From: Renibacterium sp043789415
GTDB lineage: Bacteria > Actinomycetota > Actinomycetes > Actinomycetales > Micrococcaceae
DNA length: 64,000 nucleotides
NCBI RefSeq assembly: GCF_043789415.1
Contig: NZ_JBDLLW010000004.1
Location: 124,001-188,000 of the forward strand
Reading direction: 5' to 3'
Positions within the stretch are counted from its first letter, which is position 1. Each line of letters begins with the position of its first letter. The translations under genes were made by a program, and so were the position numbers. Below, in pieces: positions 23,964 through 32,403 of this stretch. The notes under the pieces are model-generated. The model made no database searches, had not been told where the DNA came from, and worked only from the letters and a program-made list of their open reading frames with translations.

Positions 23964-25451
23964 ATGCCGAACGTCGCAACGATCCTCAGCAATAGCGCGG
24001 CCAAGTACCCCGATGCTCCAGCTATTCTGTTGGACGATATTGTGCTCAGCTATGCCGCTCTGGATGGTTTGAGTGCGAAAGTGGCGGGATTGCTTGCCTC
24101 ACGCGGCGTGAAAGCCGGTGATCGGGTGGCCTTGGTGAGTCCCAATATTCCGCAGATGCCGGCGCTCTACTACGGCATCTTGCGCTTCGGCGCGGTGGTG
24201 GTGCCGCTCAACCCTTTGCTCAAGGCGCGTGAAGTTGAATACCACTTGCAGAATTCTGAGGCTTCATTGGTCTTTGCCTGGGAAGGCATCCTGGACCAGG
24301 TTCAGCCCGCTGCAGAAGCCGTGGGTATTCCGGTGGTGCCGGTGGACGCCGCACTATTGCCTCTGCTCGCCGAAATTACGGCGATACCCGAGATTGCTCC
24401 GGTCAAAGAGTCTGATACTGCGGTGATCCTCTACACTTCGGGAACCACGGGACGCCCTAAAGGGGCAGAACTTACTCACTCCAATCTGCTGAGCAATGCA
24501 TCAGTCTCCCGAGACCTCTTCGAGACCGGCCCCGGGGACGTGCTTTTCGGCGGACTGCCGTTCTTCCATATCTTCGGCCAGACCTGTGCGCTGAACGCCG
24601 CGATGCTCGCCGGTGCAGCGGTGACTTTGTTGCCGAAATTCGACCCGGTCAAAGCCCTGGAAATCGTACAACGGGACAAAGTGACGATCTTCATGGGAGT
24701 GCCCACCATGCATATCGCGGTGCTCAGAGTGCCGAATAAGCAGGACTACGATCTCTCCTCGCTGAAGGTCGGCGTCTCTGGCGGCGCCCCGCTGCCGCTG
24801 GAGGTGCTGCGTGAATACGAGGCGAGTTTCGGCGTCACCATGCTGGAGGGTTACGGTCTCTCCGAGACCTCGCCCGTGGTGAGCTTCAACCAGCTGGACG
24901 GCGTCCGCAAGCCCGGTTCAATCGGGACTCCGGTGCGCGGCGCGCAGATGCGGGTTTCCGACGACGCCGGTCACGAAGTGCCGCGCGGCGAGGTCGGCGA
25001 GATCGCGGTGGCCGGACCGTATGTCATGAAGGGCTACTGGCGGAATCCGGAGGCTACCGAGAGCGCGATTCGAGACGGTTGGTTCTACACCGGAGACTTG
25101 GGCACCGAGGACGAAGACGGCGTCTTCTTCGTCGTCGACCGCAAGAAGGACATGATTCTGCGCGGTGGCTACAACGTCTATCCGCGCGAGGTGGAAGAAG
25201 TGCTGTACGAACACCCCGCAGTGGCGGAGGCCGCCGTCAAAGGTCGCCCGGATGAGGTGCACGGCGAAGAGATCATCGCCGTCGTCTCGTTGAAACCCGG
25301 TGTTGAGGACAATGGTGAGTTGGCCGAAGAGATCCGCGATTACGTCAAGGAACGGATCGCCGCCTATAAGTACCCGCGCGAGGTGCGGATCGTCGAGGAG
25401 CTGCCCAAGGGCCCGACTGGCAAGATCCTGAAACGCGAGATCGAGGTCTGA
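23964..25451 (+). CDS. Long-chain fatty acid-CoA ligase (acyl-activating enzyme)
   Basis: This ANL-superfamily enzyme of about 495 residues activates a carboxylic acid with ATP and joins it to CoA. Motifs: YTSGTTGRPKGAELTH (P-loop-like A3), GYGLSETSPVVSFN, GWFYTGDLGTEDEDG and DRKKDMILRGGYNVYPREVEE, ending with the catalytic Lys in PKGPTGKILKREI. ATG 23964 follows AAGGGAGACC and matches family length; ATG 23907 (GGGGGT upstream) would add 19 residues. The chain length of the substrate cannot be told. Copy C of the 93-bp repeat follows. Confidence 0.9.
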   Translation: MPNVATILSNSAAKYPDAPAILLDDIVLSYAALDGLSAKVAGLLASRGVKAGDRVALVSPNIPQMPALYYGILRFGAVVVPLNPLLKAREVEYHLQNSEASLVFAWEGILDQVQPAAEAVGIPVVPVDAALLPLLAEITAIPEIAPVKESDTAVILYTSGTTGRPKGAELTHSNLLSNASVSRDLFETGPGDVLFGGLPFFHIFGQTCALNAAMLAGAAVTLLPKFDPVKALEIVQRDKVTIFMGVPTMHIAVLRVPNKQDYDLSSLKVGVSGGAPLPLEVLREYEASFGVTMLEGYGLSETSPVVSFNQLDGVRKPGSIGTPVRGAQMRVSDDAGHEVPRGEVGEIAVAGPYVMKGYWRNPEATESAIRDGWFYTGDLGTEDEDGVFFVVDRKKDMILRGGYNVYPREVEEVLYEHPAVAEAAVKGRPDEVHGEEIIAVVSLKPGVEDNGELAEEIRDYVKERIAAYKYPREVRIVEELPKGPTGKILKREIEV

Positions 25452-25505
25452 GGACCGATCTCCGCAGCGCTGACTACCTCGTACCTCTTCGTACCTCTTC
25501 GCGCT

Positions 25506-25598
25506 ACCAGCCGTCCCAATGAGTGATGCAGATGTTGCCAAAGTGACCGGATCGGGTGAACTTCTGCCTCACCAGTAACATTCAGTGGGACGGCTGGT
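25506..25598. repeat. 93-bp terminal-inverted-repeat element, copy C
   Basis: Left end ACCAGCCGTCCCAATGAGTG; right end CATTCAGTGGGACGGCTGGT. The arms match at 18 of 20 positions. It lies between the convergent acyl-CoA ligase and SIMPL genes. Confidence 0.88.
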
Positions 25599-25635
25599 AG
25601 TGCGGGCTTGTTGTTGATCTGCTTTTCGGCCTGAC

Positions 25636-26271
25636 TTAGACCAGTTCCCAGGTCACCGTGACGCTTGCGCTCACCGCAGCTTCGCCCGCTTCGATCGGCA
25701 TCGCACCGGCAAAGGCGGCCTTATCCATCCGCTCGAAGCGCATCGGGGGCATTGAGCCGTCCTGATTCTCCATGATGCTCAGCACCCGGCCCAGAGTACG
25801 CCCGGAGAGCTCGGCGAAGTGGGAGGCATTGCGCACGGCATCGGCCCAGGCCAGGGTGCGGGCCTGCTCGGCGACCTCGCCGGGGTCGGAGATACTGGCT
25901 TGCAGCCCATTGAGCCGTACATCATTGCCGCCAGCTTCCACGATGGCGGCGATTGCCTGCTGGGCATCGCGGGCCAGAGCCAGCTTGACGGTGAGGGTGC
26001 TCGAACAGCTATAACCGGTGACCAGATTTCCTTTGCCCTCTTGCCAGCTGGTCTCGGCGCGCAGCGAAAGCCCGCTGGTAGCGCTATCTTTACGGGCGAC
26101 GTCGACAGCATCCAAGGCTCGCTGCACGGCTTGCAGGGAGCGGGCGGCGTCCTGATAGGCGTCGGTCAGGGTGCTGCGCACCACCTCGACGCCGATGTTC
26201 AAGGTCAGGGTATCCGGTGCCTGGCTCGCGGCGCCCCGGCCGGTCACCGTGACGGTATTGTTCGTTTCCAT
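25636..26271 (-). CDS. SIMPL (DUF541) domain protein
   Basis: From ATG 26271 (GAAGAGG upstream) the protein has 211 residues starting METNNTVTVTGRGAASQAPDTLTLNIGVE, the usual start of the SIMPL domain. It also has DSATSGLSLRAETSW and VTGYSCSSTLTVKL. The family is widespread, often periplasmic or cell-surface, with no clear enzymatic role; here no signal peptide is seen. Its start overlaps the upstream membrane-protein gene by 28 nt, so the two form an operon. Confidence 0.85.
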   Translation of the reverse strand: METNNTVTVTGRGAASQAPDTLTLNIGVEVVRSTLTDAYQDAARSLQAVQRALDAVDVARKDSATSGLSLRAETSWQEGKGNLVTGYSCSSTLTVKLALARDAQQAIAAIVEAGGNDVRLNGLQASISDPGEVAEQARTLAWADAVRNASHFAELSGRTLGRVLSIMENQDGSMPPMRFERMDKAAFAGAMPIEAGEAAVSASVTVTWELV

Positions 26272-26720
26272 TGAGAAAACCTCTTCATCATCGTCGATTT
26301 CTGCCACCATCCACGCAGCCGTGGAAGGGTCTCCCTCTCACGGTAGCCGCCTTCGGTCAACCCTGCCCAGCGTTCGAAGGGATTCCGCGATCCAGGATCG
26401 CCGGTGCGCCACCAGGACCAGGCTGCTCCGGCGAAATACAGCGGGAAGAACGGCAGGCCCAGGCAAAGCATGTACTGCGTGGAATGCCTGGCTTCGTGAT
26501 CCAACAGGGCTAACTCGGGTTCAGTGGCGCGAAAGAAAATCACATTGCCCACCGTAAAGGCTCTGGCTTGCGGGAAGAGCGGGCGGTAATCGGTGCCGAA
26601 GATTAGCCCTCGAGTGCCTTTGCGCAGCGGCGTGCCGGTGATTGCCGCCAGCAGCACGCCGAGCGGAGTGGAGAGATTGAGCAGGTTCGAAAACCGCCTG
26701 ATGCGGACGAAGGCCGTCAT
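26244..26720 (-). CDS. Membrane protein with HExxH-like motif, unknown function
   Basis: This 158-residue protein has hydrophobic stretches near LLNLSTPLGVLLAAITG and MLCLGLPFFPLYFAGAAWSWW. Between them lies ALLDHEARHSTQYMLCLG, where H-E-x-x-H is followed by S-T-Q, resembling the H-E-x-R-H-x-x-Q motif of a conserved actinobacterial membrane family. Whether it is a metalloprotease is unclear. Start ATG 26720 is leaderless (TAGCAT 6 nt upstream). The SIMPL gene starts within its last codons. Confidence 0.6.
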   Translation of the reverse strand: MTAFVRIRRFSNLLNLSTPLGVLLAAITGTPLRKGTRGLIFGTDYRPLFPQARAFTVGNVIFFRATEPELALLDHEARHSTQYMLCLGLPFFPLYFAGAAWSWWRTGDPGSRNPFERWAGLTEGGYRERETLPRLRGWWQKSTMMKRFSQWKRTIPSR

Positions 26721-26726
26721 GTCACG

Positions 26727-26732
26727 ATGCTA
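26727..26732 (-). promoter_or_regulatory. -10 box TAGCAT (minus strand) of a leaderless promoter
   Basis: TAGCAT on the minus strand lies 6 nt before ATG 26720. Confidence 0.45.
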
Positions 26733-26810
26733 CGGCATACCGGGCTATTGCATAGACTAGTTCAGGCATTCTCCCTCAGCTCGACCTATTGAACCCACAA
26801 GGTACTTTTT

Positions 26811-27893
26811 ATGACCGAACCACTGGACGGCGACGTCCTCAATGTCCCAGAGACCCAGGTCCCGGACCCCACCGACCAGGCGGCCCTCGACGCTGCGGTG
26901 CAAATCGCTCTCGAGGCAATAGCCCAGGCAAAGGATCTGGAGGAGCTCAAGGCTGCCCGGCTGGCGCACACCGGTGAGAAATCTCCGCTCAGCCTGGCCA
27001 ATCGCGGAATCAAAGGCTTACCCAATGAGCTGAAAGCCACCGCGGGCAAGCTAATGGGCGCTTCTCGGGGAGCGGTGAACCAAGCGCTCGCCGCCCGCAC
27101 CGAGGTGCTCGAAGCGGAGGCCGCCGAGCGCATCCTGGTCGAGGAGACCGTCGATGTCACCGCCGCGCCGCGCCGTCGTCGAGCCGGTGCCCGGCACCCG
27201 CTGTCCACCCTGCAGGAACGGGTCGCCGATATTTTCGTCGGGATGGGCTGGGAGATCGCCGAAGGCCCGGAACTGGAATCTGAGTGGTTCAACTTCGACG
27301 CGCTGAACTTCAAACCGGATCATCCGGCCCGTGAGTTGCAGGACACCTTCTTCATCGAGCCGCCGGAAGCGCATCTCGTCCTGCGCACTCATACCTCGCC
27401 GGTGCAGGTGCGCTCCATGCTGGAACGCGAACTGCCGATCTATGTGCTCTGCCCCGGCAAGACCTTCCGTACCGACGAACTCGACGCCACCCACACCCCG
27501 GTCTTCCACCAGTTCGAGGGCCTGGCGATCGATAAGAACCTCTCGATGGCTCAGCTGCGGGGCACCCTTGAGCACTTCGCCCGGCAGATGTTCGGTGAGG
27601 AAGCCCAGATCCGACTGCGCCCCAATTACTTCCCCTTCACCGAGCCCTCCGCGGAGCTGGACATTTGGCACCCCGGTGCCAAGGGCGGACCGCAGTGGAT
27701 CGAATGGGGCGGCTGCGGCATGGTGAACCCCAATGTGCTGCGCGCCGCCGGCATTGACCCGGAGGAGTACTCCGGCTTCGCCTTCGGCATGGGTATTGAG
27801 CGGACGCTGATGTTCCGCAACGAAGTCTCCGATATGCGCGACATGATCGAAGGCGATGTACGTTTCAGTGAGCACTTCGGGATGGAGATCTAA
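26811..27893 (+). CDS. pheS: Phenylalanyl-tRNA synthetase alpha subunit
   Basis: PheS is the catalytic subunit of the (alpha-beta)2 enzyme charging tRNA-Phe. The 360-residue protein has an N-terminal coiled-coil tRNA-binding arm (about 20-110) and the class II core: motif 1 region HPLSTLQERVADIFVGMGWE, motif 2 CPGKTFRTDELDATHTPVFHQ, and motif 3 GFAFGMGIERTLM. The N-terminal 15 residues are acidic and variable. Stop and pheT start overlap (TAATG). Confidence 0.96.
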   Translation: MTEPLDGDVLNVPETQVPDPTDQAALDAAVQIALEAIAQAKDLEELKAARLAHTGEKSPLSLANRGIKGLPNELKATAGKLMGASRGAVNQALAARTEVLEAEAAERILVEETVDVTAAPRRRRAGARHPLSTLQERVADIFVGMGWEIAEGPELESEWFNFDALNFKPDHPARELQDTFFIEPPEAHLVLRTHTSPVQVRSMLERELPIYVLCPGKTFRTDELDATHTPVFHQFEGLAIDKNLSMAQLRGTLEHFARQMFGEEAQIRLRPNYFPFTEPSAELDIWHPGAKGGPQWIEWGGCGMVNPNVLRAAGIDPEEYSGFAFGMGIERTLMFRNEVSDMRDMIEGDVRFSEHFGMEI

Positions 27894-30439
27894 TGCGTAT
27901 TCCTCTGACGTGGCTGCGGGAATTCGCCGCTGTTCCTGCGGATGCGAGCGCCGAAGACGTGATGGCCGAACTGGTCAAGGTCGGTTTGGAAGAAGAGGCC
28001 GTGCACCGGCCCAGCGACGAACTCTCCGGCCCGATCGTGGTCGGACAGGTGCTCTCGCTGGTGAAGGAACCGCAGAGCAACGGCAAGACGATCAACTGGT
28101 GCCAGGTCCGCGTGGTTCCCGAAGGTGCCGCCCAGACCCTAGAGGGTGAGGGGATTTCGCCCGACGGCGTACAGGGCATCGTCTGTGGGGCGCACAACTT
28201 CGTCGAGGGCGATAAAGTCATCGTCACGCTGCCCGGTGCGGTGCTGCCCGGCGACTTCCACATTTCCCCGCGAAAGACCTACGGTCACGTCTCGGCAGGC
28301 ATGATCGCCTCCTCGCGGGAACTCGGCATCGGCCAGGACCACGACGGCATCGTGGTGCTCTCCAGGCTGGGCCTCGACCCCGAACTCGGCACCTCGGTGT
28401 ACGAGCTGCTTGGCCTGCACGATCAGGCCGCCGAGATCAACGTCACCCCGGACCGCGGCTATGCCTTCTCGATCCGGGGCATCGCCCGCGAATACGCGCA
28501 CGCTACCGGCACCGAATTCACCGACCCGGCTTCGCTGCCCGTGGTGGTTCCGGCCGATGGCCAGGGCTACCCGGTGCGGATCGAAGACGCCGCGCCGATC
28601 CACGGCAAGCCGGGAGCCGACCGTTTTGTGGCCCGTCTGGTCCGTGACATCGATCCGAGCGTGCCCACCCCGCAGTGGATGGTCTCCCGCTTGCGGCTCG
28701 CCGGCATCCGGTCCATCTCGCTGCCGGTGGATATCTCCAACTACGTGATGTGGGAACTTGGACAGCCACTGCACTTCTACGACGCCGATAAGCTGCAAGG
28801 CCCCATCGTGGTGCGCCGGACCAGCGCGGGGGAGCAGCTCACCACTCTGGATGAGAAAACCCGGACGCTCGATGCCGAAGACTTGCTGATCACCGACGAC
28901 TCCGGGCCGATTGGCATCGCCGGGGTGATGGGTGGTGCCAGCACCGAAGTGGGCGGGCAGACCAGGAACATCCTGATCGAGGCCGCGCACTTCGAAGAGG
29001 TCTCGATCGGTCGCAGTCGACGTCGTCATAAACTGCCCTCGGAAGCCTCCAAGCGCTTTGAGCGCGGGGTCGATTGGCGGGTGGCGGATATCGCTGCGCA
29101 GCGCGCCGTCGACCTGCTGGTCGAGCTGGCCGGTGGCGTAGCCGATGCACACGGTACCGATGTCGGCACCGAACCGACAGCTCCGCTGATCGAGCTGACC
29201 GCCGATTACCCGGTCCGTCGAGTGGGCATTGACTTCAGCCAGGAGCAGATCGTCAAGGCCTTGCAGGATGTCGGAGCCACGGTTCAGACCACTGAGGGCG
29301 GTTATCTGGTCACTCCGCCGAGTTGGCGACCGGATCTGGAGACCAAGGACGACCTGAGTGAGGAAATCGCCCGGTTGGTCGGTTACGACCAGATCCCCTC
29401 GGTACTTCCGGTGGCCCCTCCGGGCCGTGGACTGACCCGCGTTCAGCAGCAGCGACGTCGGCTGCTTCAGGCCTTCGCCGACTCCGGGCTGGTGGAAGTG
29501 CTCTCCTACCCCTTCGTCTCCAAAGCCTCCAACCAGACCTTCGGCCCAGCAGCTCAGCCTGCGGGCTCGGCGGTTGAGGATATTGAGGTTGCTTCGATCA
29601 AGCTGGCGAATCCGCTGAGCGAGGAGTTCGGCTATTTGCGTACCTCGGTGCTGCCGGGACTTCTCGAGGTGGCTAAGCGCAATATCTCCCGGGGTTTCAG
29701 GGATCTTCAGCTTTTCGAGTCCGGCTCAGTCTTCTTGCCCGGTGAGGTGATGGGTACCAGTTCGATCCCGCCGCTCGGTGAGCGCCCCAGCGATGAGGTG
29801 CTGGACGCATTGTTCGACGGCGTCCCCGAGCAGCCCTTCCACCTCGCCGCTGTGCTGGTGGGAGCCGACCTCGCCGGGCGGGCCTGGGATTGGGCGGATG
29901 CTCTTGATCTGGCCTCGCTGGCCGGAGAGGTGCTGGGCGTGGACGTCGTGATCGGCCAAGGGCAGCATCGGGCTTTCCACCCCGGACGCACCGCGCAACT
30001 GGGGCTTCGCGATGGCAGCGTGATCGGCGTCGCCGGTGAACTGCACCCCAAACTCGTCGCAGAACTCGACCTGCCCGCCCGCACCGTGGCCGTGGAGTTC
30101 AACGCCGATGCGCTGTTCGCCGCTGCTGCCGATGTGATCGTGGCCAAGCCGCTCTCCACCTTCCCGATCGCTACTCAGGATGTGGCGCTCGTGGTGCCCT
30201 TGGAGGTTTCGGCGGGGGAGCTGCTCGAGGTGCTGCGCAGTGGTGCGGGTGAGCTGCTGGAGGACGTCGCGCTGTTCGACGATTACCGGGGCACCGGGAT
30301 CCCGGAGGGCAGGAAGTCGCTGGCCTTCGGCCTCCGGTTCAGGGCTGATGACCGGACCCTGACCGCAGAAGAGGCTTCGGCCGCTCGGGAAGCCGCGGTA
30401 GCCGCTGCCGCTGAGGCCTTCGGAGCCGTCCTGCGCTGA
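27893..30439 (+). CDS. pheT: Phenylalanyl-tRNA synthetase beta subunit
   Basis: This 848-residue protein has the complete beta-subunit layout: N-terminal region and OB-fold tRNA-binding domain (GPIVVGQVLSL, CGAHNFVEGDKV), B3/B4 editing domain, B5 DNA-binding-like domain, catalytic-like core (RSRRRHKLPSEASKRFERGVD, YLRTSVLPGLLEV) and the C-terminal anticodon-binding ferredoxin-like domain (LSTFPIATQDVALVV ... LTAEEASAAREA). ATG 27893 overlaps the pheS stop. Copy D of the 93-bp repeat follows. Confidence 0.96.
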   Translation: MRIPLTWLREFAAVPADASAEDVMAELVKVGLEEEAVHRPSDELSGPIVVGQVLSLVKEPQSNGKTINWCQVRVVPEGAAQTLEGEGISPDGVQGIVCGAHNFVEGDKVIVTLPGAVLPGDFHISPRKTYGHVSAGMIASSRELGIGQDHDGIVVLSRLGLDPELGTSVYELLGLHDQAAEINVTPDRGYAFSIRGIAREYAHATGTEFTDPASLPVVVPADGQGYPVRIEDAAPIHGKPGADRFVARLVRDIDPSVPTPQWMVSRLRLAGIRSISLPVDISNYVMWELGQPLHFYDADKLQGPIVVRRTSAGEQLTTLDEKTRTLDAEDLLITDDSGPIGIAGVMGGASTEVGGQTRNILIEAAHFEEVSIGRSRRRHKLPSEASKRFERGVDWRVADIAAQRAVDLLVELAGGVADAHGTDVGTEPTAPLIELTADYPVRRVGIDFSQEQIVKALQDVGATVQTTEGGYLVTPPSWRPDLETKDDLSEEIARLVGYDQIPSVLPVAPPGRGLTRVQQQRRRLLQAFADSGLVEVLSYPFVSKASNQTFGPAAQPAGSAVEDIEVASIKLANPLSEEFGYLRTSVLPGLLEVAKRNISRGFRDLQLFESGSVFLPGEVMGTSSIPPLGERPSDEVLDALFDGVPEQPFHLAAVLVGADLAGRAWDWADALDLASLAGEVLGVDVVIGQGQHRAFHPGRTAQLGLRDGSVIGVAGELHPKLVAELDLPARTVAVEFNADALFAAAADVIVAKPLSTFPIATQDVALVVPLEVSAGELLEVLRSGAGELLEDVALFDDYRGTGIPEGRKSLAFGLRFRADDRTLTAEEASAAREAAVAAAAEAFGAVLR

Positions 30440-30460
30440 CCCGCACAGCCTCATCCTCTG

Positions 30461-30553
30461 ACCAGCCGTCCCACCGAATGTTAAGGATGAGCCAGAAGTG
30501 CTGCTTTTGGGCGTGCTTTTGCCACACCAGACACACTCGGTGGGACAGCTGGT
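30461..30553. repeat. 93-bp terminal-inverted-repeat element, copy D
   Basis: Left end ACCAGCCGTCCCACCGAATG; right end CACTCGGTGGGACAGCTGGT. The interior matches copy B read in reverse. A further half-end TTCGGTGGGATGGATGGT follows at 30559-30576. It lies between convergent pheT and PPK2 genes. Confidence 0.87.
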
Positions 30554-30619
30554 CAGGTTCGGTGGGATGGATGGTTGAGGGGCTGGGCTTTTGAAACTCA
30601 GCGGGGCTGGAACAAGACC

Positions 30620-31510
30620 CTAGAACAGGTTCGGATCGTTGGAATCGAAGAGGTCTGCTGCGGCTCCGACGACCAGCCCGTCGGGGCGACCGACCAGTTC
30701 GTGGTCCTTCTTGGGATAGTCGAAGAGCGCCAGCACATGCCGCATCGCTTCGAGGCGAGCGCGCTTCTTATCGTTGCTCTTCACCACGGTCCAGGGAGCG
30801 TGCCGGGTATCCGTTTTACGGAACATCGCCTCTTTAGCCGCGGTATACGCCTCCCATTTATCGAGCGAGGCCAAATCCATCGGAGAGAGCTTCCACTGCC
30901 GTACCGGATCCACTTGCCGGATGGTGAAACGGGTCAGTTGCTCGGAGCGGGATACGGAGAACCAGAATTTCACCACATCCATGCCGTCGTTGACCAGCAT
31001 TTTCTCAAAGGCGGGAGCTTGTTTCAGAAACTCCCGGTATTGGGCATCCGTGCAGAATCCCATCACTTTTTCCACCCCGGCTCGGGAGTACCAGGAACGG
31101 TCGAAGAGCACGATCTCCCCGGCAGCGGGTAAATGCTGCACATGGCGCTGAAAATACCATTGGGTCTGTTCACGTTCGCTCGGCTTTTCCAGGGCCACCA
31201 CTCGGCAGCCGCGCGGGTTCAGATGTTCGGTGAAGCGCTTGATGGTACCGCCCTTGCCCGCGGCATCGCGGCCCTCGAACAGTACGACCACTCGCCGTCC
31301 CGAGCTTTTCACCCAGCTCTGCAGCTTGAGCAATTCGATTTGCAGCAGCCTCTTCTCCAGTTCGTAGATTTCCCGGGAGAGCCGCTCTTCATAGGGGTAG
31401 CCTTCGCGCCAGGTATCCACCGCTTGCCCGTCTGGCCCGATCAGCACGGGATCGTCGTCGTCGGTGTCCACGACGGTGAAACCGGCCAGTTGCAGCTTCG
31501 CTTCAATCAC
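30620..31510 (-). CDS. ppk2: Polyphosphate kinase 2 (class I PPK2)
   Basis: PPK2 enzymes phosphorylate nucleoside diphosphates with polyphosphate. The 296-residue one-domain protein has Walker A FEGRDAAGKGGTIKRFTEHLNPRG (from about residue 78), Walker B EIVLFDRSWYSRAGVEKVMGF and the lid region VRQWKLSPMDLASLDKWEAY. It is a normal length for a one-domain PPK2. GTG 31510 is leaderless (TAGGGT 6 nt upstream). Placed between the pheT operon and the Sfp gene, with no obvious functional link. Confidence 0.93.
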   Translation of the reverse strand: MIEAKLQLAGFTVVDTDDDDPVLIGPDGQAVDTWREGYPYEERLSREIYELEKRLLQIELLKLQSWVKSSGRRVVVLFEGRDAAGKGGTIKRFTEHLNPRGCRVVALEKPSEREQTQWYFQRHVQHLPAAGEIVLFDRSWYSRAGVEKVMGFCTDAQYREFLKQAPAFEKMLVNDGMDVVKFWFSVSRSEQLTRFTIRQVDPVRQWKLSPMDLASLDKWEAYTAAKEAMFRKTDTRHAPWTVVKSNDKKRARLEAMRHVLALFDYPKKDHELVGRPDGLVVGAAADLFDSNDPNLF

Positions 31511-31516
31511 CCCTTG

Positions 31517-31522
31517 ACCCTA
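31517..31522 (-). promoter_or_regulatory. -10 box TAGGGT (minus strand) of a leaderless promoter
   Basis: TAGGGT on the minus strand ends 6 nt before GTG 31510 of ppk2. Confidence 0.5.
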
Positions 31523-31558
31523 AGCTGAGAGGATGAACCGAGCGACGACGGAGTGTGA

Positions 31559-32314
31559 ATGCCTGGTAAACAGCCTCGGTTGAGCTGTGCTCCGAGTCCC
31601 GCAGACTCGCAGCGCCTCCGCTGCACGGTTCCGCTCGTGGTTCCGAGTCGGCTCGGTGCTGAGCCCTCCGGTGAGGTCGAGCTCATCATCGACGCTGTCC
31701 GGCTCAGTATCGCAGCCGCTAGAACGGAGTGGCTGAGTCACGCAGAACTGGCGCGCGCCGAGAAGTTCGCCACCGAGGAGCTCAGGCAGCGCTTCATCAG
31801 CCGCCGCAGCGCGCTACGACGTTTCGTCGCCGAGAACCTGGATCTTGCGCCGGAAGAACTGCTCCCCGATTACTACTGCCCTGACCATGGTCGCGGCCCG
31901 GAACTCGATCACGGCCAACCCGGATTCACTCTGCGGGGGAAGCGTTTGGAGATCGCGCTGAGCAGCACCGGCAGCGGCGACTGGGCGGTATTTGCTTTGG
32001 CGGCCAGCCCGATTCGGCTCGGCATCGATGTGGAACGAGTCGGTGCGGCGAGCTTCCAGGGATTCGACGACGGCGTCCTGAGTCCCCGCGAAAAGGCGGA
32101 GTTGCAGGGCGTGCCGGAGCAGCAGCGAGCCGCCTATCGGGCACAGTGCTGGGCGCGTAAAGAGGCTTTGGTCAAGGCCCAGGGGATTGGCCTGCGGATG
32201 CGGCCGCGGGACATTGATTCGACGGCGCCCGGCCTTTACGACCTGCCCGCTGAGCCCCTGGGGCTCAGCGCAACATACGCTTGCGCCATTGCGGTACTGC
32301 CGGAGGTCGGCTAG
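31559..32314 (+). CDS. Sfp-type 4'-phosphopantetheinyl transferase
   Basis: This 251-residue enzyme transfers phosphopantetheine from CoA to a carrier-protein serine. The metal/CoA motifs are GIDVE (155-159) and WARKEALVK (198-206), as in Sfp/Gsp-type PPTases with two half-domains. Its only visible candidate client is the carrier domain of the Pls-type NRPS at 33750, encoded convergently 1.4 kb away, so they probably work together (inference). The TAG stop lies inside a 15-bp tandem repeat. The start codon is not certain. Confidence 0.88.
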   Translation: MPGKQPRLSCAPSPADSQRLRCTVPLVVPSRLGAEPSGEVELIIDAVRLSIAAARTEWLSHAELARAEKFATEELRQRFISRRSALRRFVAENLDLAPEELLPDYYCPDHGRGPELDHGQPGFTLRGKRLEIALSSTGSGDWAVFALAASPIRLGIDVERVGAASFQGFDDGVLSPREKAELQGVPEQQRAAYRAQCWARKEALVKAQGIGLRMRPRDIDSTAPGLYDLPAEPLGLSATYACAIAVLPEVG

Positions 32315-32403
32315 CCCAGAACGGGCTAGCTCAGATCGGGCTAGCTCAGATCGGGCTAGCTCAGATCGGGCTAGCTCAGATCGGGCTAGCTCAGATCGGG
32401 CAG
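32307..32403. repeat. 15-bp tandem repeat array between convergent stop codons
   Basis: CGGGCTAGCTCAGAT is repeated five times perfectly from 32322 to 32396, with a degenerate unit before (32307-32321) and a partial unit after. Each unit holds the palindrome GCTAGC, so a TAG occurs on both strands in every unit. The Sfp gene stops in the first unit (32312-32314) and the M1 peptidase gene in the last (32386-32388). Confidence 0.95.

Noticed and set aside
26721..26810. Possible T-box or attenuator before pheS
   Set aside because: The gap is only 90 nt and shows no T-box motif or terminator stem.
14041..30553. Four similar repeats as a CRISPR-like or attachment-site array
   Set aside because: Copies are thousands of bases apart, have no regular spacers and no cas or integrase genes nearby.
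32322..32396. GGGCTAGCTCAG units resembling the 5' end of tRNA genes
   Set aside because: Each unit is only 15 bp and tandem; no anticodon arm, T-arm or acceptor stem follows.
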